Positions 55,766 through 64,000 of a DNA stretch of 64,000 bases are shown in pieces. This DNA is from Xestospongia bergquistia (taxonomy: Eukaryota; Porifera; Demospongiae; Haplosclerida; Petrosiidae). Numbering within the stretch: position 1 is the stretch's first letter; each line of letters starts with the position of its first letter. The notes beneath the pieces are model-generated. The model was not told the DNA's origin and made no database searches. It saw only the letters and a program-made list of their open reading frames with translations. Location: contig OZ014414.1 of the NCBI GenBank assembly GCA_963965975.1, positions 3,757,501-3,821,500 of the forward strand, read 5' to 3'. Made by a program: the position numbers and the translations under genes.

Positions 55766-57540
55766 GACCTGATTTGCAACAGTACAAAAAAATGTTTTGA
55801 GATGTTTTAACAGTGGTCCTTTTTAACAAATCAGGTCATGAAAGCTTTGCAGAATGGTCCCTTATTGTAAGTAAGGCTATTCTGTATGAATCAATAAACT
55901 CTGCCAGGATTGACAATGCCAAGTGTTTGATTGCAATTAAGATGGTGTCAGTACAATCTAGTGTTTATATAATTATTATACTACCCGTATATAGAATGAT
56001 CAGTTACAACAGATAGAAGATAGTCAATGATGTCATCCTAACAGTTATGATCTTATAATGTTACAGGTTTTACCCTTTGGTGTATACCTGTCTGGGTTCG
56101 TAGGGTGTTTAACATGGGATTATTTTGATACAATCAATAATAGGAGAGATACTAACAGACAATTTACAAACAGTACAGTCCTCTGTAATGTGTGGCATAG
56201 AATTTCAAGAACAGAACATAAGGGAAGGGTTTATTTTTAAAATAAGCACTACTACTGCATTAGAATAAGTATACACTGTTAATGCTTGTTATTATACATT
56301 ATACAATATGCATTGGTGGTGCCTAATATTTACTACTTATATTACCTCTATATTTCTTATTGTAAGATGTACATAAATAGTCTATGTCAACTGTAACTTC
56401 CTCCTCGACATTGTTCACTTTGTCTCAATACTAACTCTCTCACACCTTCTAAATTCTTTTCTGGCTACTGTTTATTTAACATTGCACTATATAAACAGTG
56501 TTTTTTCCTTGATGACCTTTTAACTGTTATAATTGCAACTTACATTTAAGTTTAACACAAACAATAGTATTGATAATTTACATTTACAAGATCACTGCAT
56601 TTCTTTAGGAATTTATTTTTTCATATTGTTCTTTTTATATAGCTTATATACAATCCAACCAGCTGGAGGAAATGTCATATCAAACAGCAAATCTACTACA
56701 ATCACCAGTAGGTAATTGAATTTAATTATATTAGATATACTATAGAAAGGGTTAGATATCTTTCATTTTAAGCCAACTTTAGAAAGAAGTACCTGTGATA
56801 ATTAATTCCACATCTTGATTAATGACGTGCTCAACAATGATCATGAAAATGTTCTTTGATACTGTTTAACAGTGAAAAACTGTAATATTACAAAACTATG
56901 CAGTGTTAAAATAATTATTTCATCTAATTGATAGATAATATGTCATTGATCATTACTTATATCAAAAAATACCATTCAAAAATTAGTTAAACATGTTAGA
57001 AGTTCAAAAAGGAAATCACTTGGGTGTGCTACTAGAACTGGACAAGGTGAATCTAGGGGTTTGTCTGACTGTACCAGAATGTATCAGTTATGGCTTAAAG
57101 AGAAAGCTGAAAATGCAACGAACAGGAATTTATTAAATGTTTTAACAGCTATGAACAGAACTCTGTAGCAACGAAATATCAAGATTATCTAAAAACAACA
57201 TTAAGTTAGATTGTCCATGCATCAATATATACGTGTAAATAGAGTAGACCCCTCAGCATAGAATAGCCCAATATTATTAACTGACATTGATCTATATTAA
57301 ACTTTGACACTAAACATAACTTGTTTTTTTAGACATATTATTAGTGTACTGGCTCTTGATTTCTATAATTGTTTATATAAAATAATATTTATAACATTTT
57401 TGATAATGTAAAAAACTTGTCACCACAAATAAATTCATTTCCTCATTTTTGTAGGTGAGAAATGATGAGAGTGTTCAATCTAATAAGTGATGTATATTAA
57501 CAAGTACAATAATTATAGTAAGTATACCAGTAACCTTAAT
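55766..57540. repeat. segmental duplication Y, copy 1
   Basis: Matches 61925-63620 in the same orientation with only scattered differences. It opens with a short hairpin, ATGACCTGATTTGC...AACAAATCAGGTCAT (55766-55842), like the ends of the foldback at 61793-61969. It carries a plus-strand type B death-domain remnant. Confidence 0.85.
57015..57202 (+). pseudogene. death-domain fragment B4
   Basis: On the plus strand: HLGVLLELDKVNL, then after a one-base shift DCTRMYQLWLKEKAENATNR and NLLNVLTAM, a stop, and VATKYQDYLKTTLS in another frame. It matches type B death domains on the minus strand elsewhere. Frameshifts and a TAG make it non-functional. Confidence 0.65.
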
Positions 57541-57832
57541 ACAACTATGTATATGGTATGTGGATATATACATGTATACATATAAATGCTACCTTTAAAA
57601 AAAGGGCACAATTATGAACAGGTACCAAATTTAGTGATATACTGTTAATAGACCATTTAACAGGTATTAAATTTAGCGTTTTCATTTTATTGAATAGTAT
57701 AATAATAATACAATGGGTAATAATTGCTGAGACGATAATAATAATAATAACATTAAGCATAAATATCCTCAAAAGGATTATCAGGTAGTAAAACTGTAGA
57801 TCCATTCACTAGTCCCCATATTAAAGATAACT

Positions 57833-58218
57833 ACTAGTAAAACTGCCATAACTTTCCAAAAAAGTATTTTGGCAAAAATTCTCACTTTAAAAAGTTGGAA
57901 AATGTCATGAGCTGTATGCAGGAGGTTTTTATTGAATTTTCGAGTCTTCACTGAAAGCTGTGCTTTTTTCAAAGGTTTTTCAGACTTTTAAATCTTTTTG
58001 TTCGTTTGATGCTCCTTTTAGCAGTATTCTTAATAACTACAGACGTTTTGTTACCGTCCACTATAGTTTGGTGGCTACCAGTGCCTTGTTTGTCGAGTTA
58101 AAGCAGTTCAAAGCCATTTGCCCGGGTAACAGACACACTGACACACACACACACACACACACACACACTGACAGACTACAGTAACCTTCGCTATGGGCCC
58201 ACGCAAAGCGAGGTTAAT
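57833..58218. mobile_element. truncated copy of the 18840-19475 element
   Basis: Shares CACTTTAANAAGTTGGAAAA, GAGCTGTATGCAGGAGGTTT, CTTTTTTCAAAGGTTTTTCA and the right end CAGACTACAGTAACC...AGCGAGGTTAA with the element at 18840-19475. The left end is missing. A 26-base CA microsatellite (58141-58168) has expanded near the right end. It abuts segmental duplication X copy 2 exactly at its terminus. Confidence 0.65.
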
Positions 58219-58296
58219 GAAGTCAAGCATGGTCGGGTACGCACATTGCAAATTGTACTTAATGACAACTGGACAATTTAATTGTACATTGTATGG

Positions 58297-58330
58297 CCAT
58301 AGATAGTAGAGTAGTCTCTACTATCTATGG
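58297..58330. repeat. hairpin, 15-base arms
   Basis: CCATAGATAGTAGAG, loop TAGT, then the exact complement CTCTACTATCTATGG. The same hairpin sequence recurs at 58437-58474. Confidence 0.95.
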
Positions 58331-58436
58331 TATGACTATACCATAGATAATGTCTTATGCGAGGGGGAGTCTGGATTGGGTCAAGTTTACTGGACTAGTC
58401 CCATATCAGACTACATTAACTAACAGTGATCAATTA

Positions 58437-58474
58437 TACCATAGATAGTAGAGTAGTCTCTACTATCTATGGTA
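58437..58474. repeat. hairpin, 17-base arms
   Basis: TACCATAGATAGTAGAG, loop TAGT, exact complement. Same core as the hairpin at 58297, 140 bases away. Confidence 0.95.
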
Positions 58475-58924
58475 TGACTATACGGACGTTAATGTCTTAT
58501 GCGAGTGGGAATACAGCAAGCTTAGACAGTAGTATTTCGTAAACTATACTCTATTTTAATCAATGAAGACCAGGAAAATTTGACCTAATTTGCAAAAAAG
58601 GGCCACATCTCTAAAAAATTAATATAGACTGAAAAAGTAATGATTTCAATATTTTGGCGAATAAAAAACTAAAAAAGAACGAAAATACTCATTTTGAAGC
58701 GTCAAATTTCTTTCTAGCTTCGAATGTAGAGACGTGAGTGTTCTTAGGACAAGTTGAATACGATAAATACACGGAGTAAATAACACAAGCGTGCCTAAAG
58801 ATATACGATAAACAGCAAAAATTAAAATGAAAATGCTTCATCAAAAAGACGTTGCGACAGCTTTAAATATAGTTGAAGCAGATTTACTCTCCTTGAGTGA
58901 TAAAAAAGCACTCAATCACCTGAC

Positions 58925-59044
58925 TATATGAGTACTTTGATAATAGAAGAAAGTGTGAAATCATGAATGTTAGTTACTTCATTGTTATGTAGTAACTAAC
59001 ATTCATGATTTCACACTTTCTTCTATTATCAAAGTACTCATATA
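58925..59044. repeat. perfect 54-base-arm palindrome
   Basis: The left arm 58925-58978 (starts TATATGAGTACTTTGATAAT) and right arm 58991-59044 are exact reverse complements over 54 bases, with a 12-base loop TCATTGTTATGT. In copy 1 (around 55097-55165) only the left arm is present, followed by CTACTACATAACAATGAAAT, in which the loop appears in the opposite orientation. Confidence 0.95.
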
Positions 59045-59907
59045 ATCAAACACATATGACCTCTCCAGCTGACAAGCATCAATTTGACTACCTTGTATAG
59101 ACTACCTTATATACATAAAGAACAGTATGTATCAGTTTGGCAAAAATCATGGATTAATTGCGGTTTCATAGTTAAGTTATTTTTTAAATACATAAAGCAA
59201 CTATTAATATGATTATACCTTATAATATAAAGGACAGCAACAAGACAACTGCACTATCATATAAAAGCGACTTTCCCTGAGAAGTAAGCACACTATCCGT
59301 TATAGAGCCGATCTGACCTCTAGAACACGCAGCCTCGTACTAAAGCGCTCGCCAATCGCCTGGTATAAAGAAATATCGGAAATAACCGTAATTCGTAAAA
59401 TTGGAAAGAAAGCTACTGTTCAATTAGTTAATCATGTCGCAGTACATAGAAGTCGCCTCTTGCTCTCATAATAGCCTACATATCGATTATCTTAATTACA
59501 AATATAAAGTTGTAAATGTTATGTAAGTAGAATATATTGTTGATTATATGGTGTACTGACTACTACTATAATAGACCATAGGCGACTGAAAACCCGGGCC
59601 AGATTTTCAGTTAATTAATATTTATTATGGGTGTGTTGATATTTGTTTAATTGAAATAGGTGTGTTAATTAATTGCTATGAATATTACAAATACAGCTGA
59701 CCTCGTGGTCTTGTACAAGCCCTAAAACTTAAAGGAAGCGCTTTGAAGATGAAAGTAAGCAAAACATCACAATAACTAGTATTTAGGAGAAAAGATTTAC
59801 ATATACATTAAGTGACTGTGATGCTACTGGTATATACACTGATGTAAATGCATAGTGGCATACTGTAAATACACTTCTACTATAGTAATTATGAAATTAT
59901 TTCTTAG

Positions 59908-60128
59908 CCCTAACTACTAATACTTCTGAGACTAGTTGTCAAGAACATGGTGATTTGAGAAATGATGACGACAGCCATGATACTCAGTCAATGACTCAAG
60001 ACCGTCTCTCCAACTTGGCACTTCTCTATATATAGAGAGAGGTGTCCAACCAACTCTGGGACTGCTTAGATGACATTGTAATTAAATTTGCAGAAAAACA
60101 CTCCAATTCCAGAGTTGTTTTACTTTAG
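59908..60128 (+). pseudogene. hAT/ZMYM-type transposase C-terminus
   Basis: After a TTCTTAG acceptor the plus strand reads ALTTNTSETSCQEHGDLRND, then MTQDRLSNLALLYI. After a one-base shift it continues VSNQLWDCLDDIVIKFAEKH, SNSRVVLL and TAG. The RLSNLALLYI...D-x-IVIKFA-x-K order matches the C-terminal dimerisation end of hAT-like and ZMYM-type transposase proteins. Only the last exon survives, with a frameshift. Confidence 0.6.
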
Positions 60129-60259
60129 ATCGTCTTTGTAAATATGATACATTATTATTAACCGTACCACCCCTCAATAACCACTCCCTATGTCTATGAA
60201 TAATAATTATTAGTTAATTACCCTGGTTGTATTAAAATCTGCAGCCACCAGTGTAATAG

Positions 60260-60440
60260 ACTATTTGCATGCAGGGGCGGATCTAGGAAAAGTTCTTGGG
60301 TGGGCCCTGAGGCTAATTATTCATTATTCATATACATGTGGTTGACATAATAAAGTAGTGTGGGTGAGACTAAATTTTAGGGTGGGCCTGACCCCCCATA
60401 GATGTTTGCATATAAAGTATTTTGATTTTAAAATTTATTC
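60260..60440. repeat. GGGGCGGATCTAGGA-type repeat
   Basis: Begins CAGGGGCGGATCTAGGA and ends near GGGTGGGCCTGACCCCCC. Its GC-rich ends differ sharply from the surroundings. It is probably a short non-autonomous element; target duplications were not identified. Confidence 0.35.
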
Positions 60441-60441
60441 G

Positions 60442-61740
60442 TGACGTCATATCCGGTTGCTATGGTTGAAGATATGGAGAACAGCTCAGTTGAAAATTTG
60501 AAATTTGTGCCAAGCAAAAAACATACCGTATATTTTTATATAACGTAGCTAGAGTAAAAATATAATTATAAAGAATTCATTTTGAGTTTGGTCTGTTTTG
60601 CATAATCATACTTTTCAAAGATAGCTTCTGTTAGAGGTAATGTGCTATGTTTCCTCTTTCTAGGAAGTTTCCATTGGCATGGAAGAGAGGTAATTGGTAT
60701 AGCTTCTGCTTCTTGGTTATCATCATCACTGCATACTGGTGTTGTGGTATGAACTGTAAATATAGCAGGAACAAGGCTGCTTAAAGCATGAAGTACTGCT
60801 GACACGTGGGTACAGCTTGCAGATATCTTGAAGCAATAAAAAATTAATTACACATGGTGTGTGCATGCTAACTTACCCTGCTGCATATTTGCATGTGGCT
60901 GTAGCAAGACCACTCTGACGGCTCAGTACCATATATACAACAGGCTTCATAGATGCTTTAGTTGTGGATCGAATGTGGCAGTATTCAGGGTTATTTACAT
61001 TAACCTCAAGTTGCTGTAATCTTCCAGATGCCCAGTGTTTATAACCACGAGTTAAGACTCTAAATGCTCCTTTAATTACTTGGTGAGCTACATGTCTAGC
61101 TAAATTTCAATACACTACACCCGAACGAACATGGCAAAAACTTTGCATTAACAAAAAAAGGTTCTTTAACCTGAAGTGACTGGAGGTATAGATGTTGATA
61201 ATGATAGGTAACTATCTTCATTGACCAAAGACCATCCTGAAATAGGAGGAGAAGGAAGGCCTATGGCATTGCTGTAGGTATACCAGCATCTGTAAGTGAC
61301 TTGAATTATTTGTACATATAAGATCTATGTACATCAACAACAGGGCAGCCATCTTGTTCCGCTTTGTGTATTCTGTGAAAAAAAGAGCATGAAAATTTTA
61401 TATAAAATCCCAACAAAAGCTGACTACACCCATCTTTCCACAAGACTCCTCTTATTCCAAGATGTTGGGGGCTTTATACCCCAGCACAGTAACCAACATT
61501 CAGAGCAACTGTTGTGTGTTTATCATATGGTTTTGAAATAACAGCACCATCTATATCCTCAGGAGAGAGACTAACTTGTACTACAGTGCTTGTTATGTAC
61601 TCATTGCAGAGCTTAAGTTGTAATATACTCTAGCTACGCTATATAAAAATATACCGTATATTTTTTGCTTGGCGTTAGTTTCAAATCTTCAACTAGACTG
61701 TTATTTAATTTCAGCAACCACATCAACCGGATATGACGTA
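60442..61740. mobile_element. 1.3-kb DNA element with about 110-bp inverted ends
   Basis: The left end ACGTCATATCCGGTTG...GCCAAGCAAAAAACATACCG...TACGTAGCTAGAGTA-like sequence and the right end are inverted copies over about 110 bp with modest divergence (left 60443-60555, right 61627-61739). The interior carries a minus-strand SWIM/YqaJ-like pseudogene. It separates segmental duplications X copy 2 and Y copy 2, so it probably inserted after, or took part in, that duplication. Confidence 0.75.
60566..61110 (-). pseudogene. SWIM/YqaJ-type zinc-finger protein fragment
   Basis: The minus strand reads ARHVAHQVIKGAFRVLTRGY, HWASGRLQQLEV, YMVLSRQSGLATATCKYAAG, then (after a presumed intron, 60834-60878) SCTHVSAVLHALSSLVPAIF. 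It ends ITSLPCQWKLPRKRKHSTLP and FEKYDYAKQTKLK. The C...C-x-H-V-x-A-x-L-x-AL pattern is the SWIM zinc finger that precedes YqaJ-type nuclease domains in invertebrate transposon-linked proteins; the usual first CxC is reduced to a single Cys. The junction phases do not fit exactly and no nuclease part was found. It is inside the TIR element and so probably cargo. Confidence 0.5.
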
Positions 61741-61792
61741 ACAAACAATTTACAATAATGAAATTCTTTAGCTCTTATATGTGCAAAAAATT

Positions 61793-61969
61793 CATGACCT
61801 TATTTGTTTAAAAGACCACTTTTAAAACATCTCAAAAACATTTTTTTGTATGTACATTTGTATATATACACAACTATTCTGGATGTATATAAGGACCACT
61901 GTTACAATATCTCAAAAACTGTTTTTTAGATGTTTTAACAGTGGTCCTTTTTAACAAATCAGGTCATGA
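61793..61969. mobile_element. foldback MITE, 177 bp
   Basis: The ends CATGACCTTATTTGTTTAAA and ...TTTAACAAATCAGGTCATG are inverted repeats. GACCAC-TTTTAAAACATCTC pairs with GATGTTTTAACAGTGGTC inside. Related shorter foldback at 55766-55842. Confidence 0.7.
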
Positions 61970-63620
61970 AAGTTTTGCAGAAATGGTCCCTTATTGTAAA
62001 TAAGGTTATTATGTATGAATCAATAAACTCTGCCAGGATTGACAATGCCAAGTGTTTGATTGCAATTAAGATGGTGTCAGTACAATCCAGTGTTTATATA
62101 ATTATTATACTACCCATATATAGAATGATCAGTTACAACAGATAGAAGATAGTCAATGATGTCATCCTAACAGTTATGATCTTATAATGTTACAGGTTTT
62201 ACCCTTTGGTGTATACCTGTCTGGGTTCGTAGGGTGTTTAACATGGGATTATTTTGATACAATCAATAATAGGAGAGATACTAACAGACAATTTACAAAC
62301 AGTACAGTCCTCTGTAATGTGTGGTATTGAATTTCAAGAACAGAACATAAGGGAAGGATTTATTTTTAAAATAAGCACTACTACTGCATTAGAATAAGTA
62401 TACACTGTTAATGCTTGTTATTATACATTATACAATATGCATTGCTGGTGTCTAATATTTACTACTTATATTACCTCTATATTTCTTATTGCAAGATGTA
62501 CATAAATAGTCTATGTCAACTGTAACTTCCTCCTCGACATTGTTCACTTTGTCTCAATACTAACTCTCTCACTCCTTCTAAATTCTTTTCTGGCTATAAG
62601 ATTGAACCATGTAAACAGTGTTTTTTGCTTGATGACCTTTTAACTGTTATAATTGCAAATTACATTTAAGTTTTTAACACAAACCATAGTATTGATAATT
62701 TATATTTATAACATCACTGCAATTATTTAGGAATTTATTTTTCATGCTGTTCTTTTTATACAGCTTATAAACAATCCAACCAGCTGGAGGAAATGTCATA
62801 TCAAAAAGTGCAACCTCCATGTAGTAGGTAATTGAATTTAGTTATATTAGATAAACTATAGAAAGGATTAGATATATATCTTTCATTTTAAGCCAACTTT
62901 AGAAAGAAGTACCTGTGATAATTGCACATTTTGATTAATGACGTGCTCAACAATGATCATGAAAATGTTCTTTGATACGGTTTAACAGTGAAAAACTGTA
63001 ATATTACAAAACTATACAGTGTTAAAATAATTATTTCATCTAATTGATAGGCAATATGTCATTGATCAGTACTTATATCAACAACCTACTATTCAAAAAT
63101 TAGTTAAGCATGTTAGAACTTCAAAAAGGAATCATTTGGGTGTGATACTAGAACTGGACAAGGTGAATCTAGAGGTTTGTCTGACTGTACCAAAATGTAT
63201 CAGTTATGGCTTAAAGAGAAAGCTGAAAATGTGACGAACAGGAATTTATTAGATGCTTTAACAGCTATTGGATAGAATTCTGTACGAAAGAACTAATGTG
63301 TACATAGAGTAGACCCCTCAGCATATAGAATAGCCCAATATTATTAGCTGACATTGATCTATATTAAACTTTGACACTAATCATATAACTTGGTTGTCTT
63401 TAGATATATTATTAGTGTACTGGCTCTTGATTTCTATAATTGTTTCTATAAAATAATATTTATAACATTATTGACTATGTAAAAAACTTGTTACCACAAA
63501 TAAATTCATTTCCTAATTTTTGTAGGTGAGAAATAATGAGTGTTCAATCTGTATTAGTGATGTATATTAACAAGTACAATATAGTAAGTATACTAGTTAC
63601 CTTAATACAAGTATGTATAT
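61925..63620. repeat. segmental duplication Y, copy 2
   Basis: Same-orientation copy of 55795-57540. Shared long blocks include GATGACCTTTTAACTGTTAT and CTGGAGGAAATGTCATATCA. Differences are mostly single bases and short indels, implying a fairly recent event. Confidence 0.85.
63130..63290 (+). pseudogene. death-domain fragment B5
   Basis: Copy of the fragment at 57015-57202: DCTKMYQLWLKEKAENVTNR then NLLDALTAIG and TAG, with the same upstream one-base shift. Dead by inheritance from the duplicated copy, plus its own changes. Confidence 0.65.
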
Positions 63621-63996
63621 GATATGTGGATATGTTTTCTTTTCTTTATTGAAAAAAAGTATGGATTGATTATTGTATCAATGAGTTTGAGAGTCTCCTC
63701 TTCGTTTGACCAATGCTTTGTATTTTGAATAATACAAAATTCTATAGGGAAGGTGAAACCACGAAGGTGACTGGCTTTTGTTTTACCTGCAGGCATAAGA
63801 TAATCTGCTATATTGAAAAATCCCTTGTTGTTGGACACCATTCAATAGAAATATCACGAATAAGTATATCAGGCAGTATGGAGCAACAGTAACGATGACA
63901 ATATGTGAAATCAATTATCAGAGATCGTCTCTTGTCCAAGGTGGACTCGAAATTCCTATGGAAGTTACCGTTTGTGCCATTTAACCCGTAAAACAA
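63602..63996 (-). pseudogene. DDE transposase fragment at window edge
   Basis: The minus-strand frame has GKTKASHLRGFTFPIEFCII then HWSNEEETLKLIDTIINPYF, a wording typical of the central part of pogo/jerky-like DDE transposases of invertebrates. An overlapping upstream frame (DKRRSLIIDF) suggests a frameshift. It runs off the right edge. The call is by pattern memory and moderate at best. Confidence 0.5.
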
Positions 63997-64000
63997 GGCT

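Larger units (their letters stand above)
58218..59580. repeat. segmental duplication X, copy 2 with gained hairpins
   Basis: Second copy of 54482-55764, rearranged. It holds an internal duplication around GACTATAC...AATGTCTTATGCGAG and three long hairpins absent from copy 1. Confidence 0.85.

Noticed and set aside
56058..56240. 60-codon plus-strand frame in segmental duplication Y
   Set aside because: Its counterpart near 62190-62350 is not clearly maintained as an open frame and there is no domain; treated as chance.
57960..58184. 74-codon plus-strand frame ending in Thr-His repeats
   Set aside because: Non-coding transposon end plus CA microsatellite; not conserved in the sister copy at 19138-19332.

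Overview
This is AT-rich eukaryotic DNA with GT/AG introns and very short exons. It is best read as an early-branching animal, most likely a demosponge. That is an inference from the death-fold/GTPase/ZU5 gene content, the AT-rich micro-exon style, the 2A-like leader and the transposon spectrum; no database was searched. Nothing bacterial, phage or CRISPR-like is present.

Almost everything recognisable on the minus strand is a modular, innate-immune-like gene family cut into cassettes. Nearly every exon I can delimit begins and ends in phase 1 and has a length divisible by 3. From high to low coordinates: (i) 51.6-46.8 kb, a gene with basic linker exons, a ZU5 domain fused to glycine-rich hydrophobic repeats, a UPA-like region and a death domain (DD) with an in-frame stop. 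(ii) 36.7-36.2 kb, small Ser/Gln-rich exons partly amplified in tandem. (iii) 34.6-21.4 kb, a candidate gene with a start codon, two CARD/death-fold-like exons, one 2064-bp exon encoding a P-loop/DTGGQ GTPase plus COR-like region, a string of micro-exons, a frameshifted DD and a tail exon with stop. (iv) 18.1-14.0 kb, a decayed copy of the GTPase exon plus DD exons. (v) 7.1-0.7 kb, a gene whose first exon carries a hydrophobic leader ending in a 2A-like ribosome-skipping motif, followed by two 288-bp DD exons, a 63-bp exon and the start of a GTPase exon cut by a GC-rich foldback element.

Between these lie transposons and debris: a broken pogo/Tigger transposase (36.9-38.7 kb), a CDK9-like processed pseudogene (39.2-39.8 kb), a C-terminal exon of a SAMD3-like protein (41 kb), a foldback MITE (33.7 kb), an hAT-like C-terminus (60 kb), a 1.3-kb element with long inverted ends carrying a SWIM/YqaJ-like pseudogene (60.4-61.7 kb), and a further DDE transposase piece at the right edge. 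Segmental duplications are extensive (18.3/19.7, 50.0/51.4, 53.2/54.0, 54.5/58.2 and 55.8/61.9 kb). In two duplicated pairs (18.3/19.7 and 54.5/58.2 kb) one copy has gained perfect hairpins that the other lacks.

The likely common theme is receptor/adaptor signalling: DD, CARD-like and ZU5-UPA modules mediate homotypic assembly, the GTPase would be the switch, and the 2A leader could send the same DD protein to two compartments. Many copies are dead, so the window looks like a birth-and-death immune gene cluster. Exon joins are read from splice consensus and phase only; none is confirmed by transcripts.
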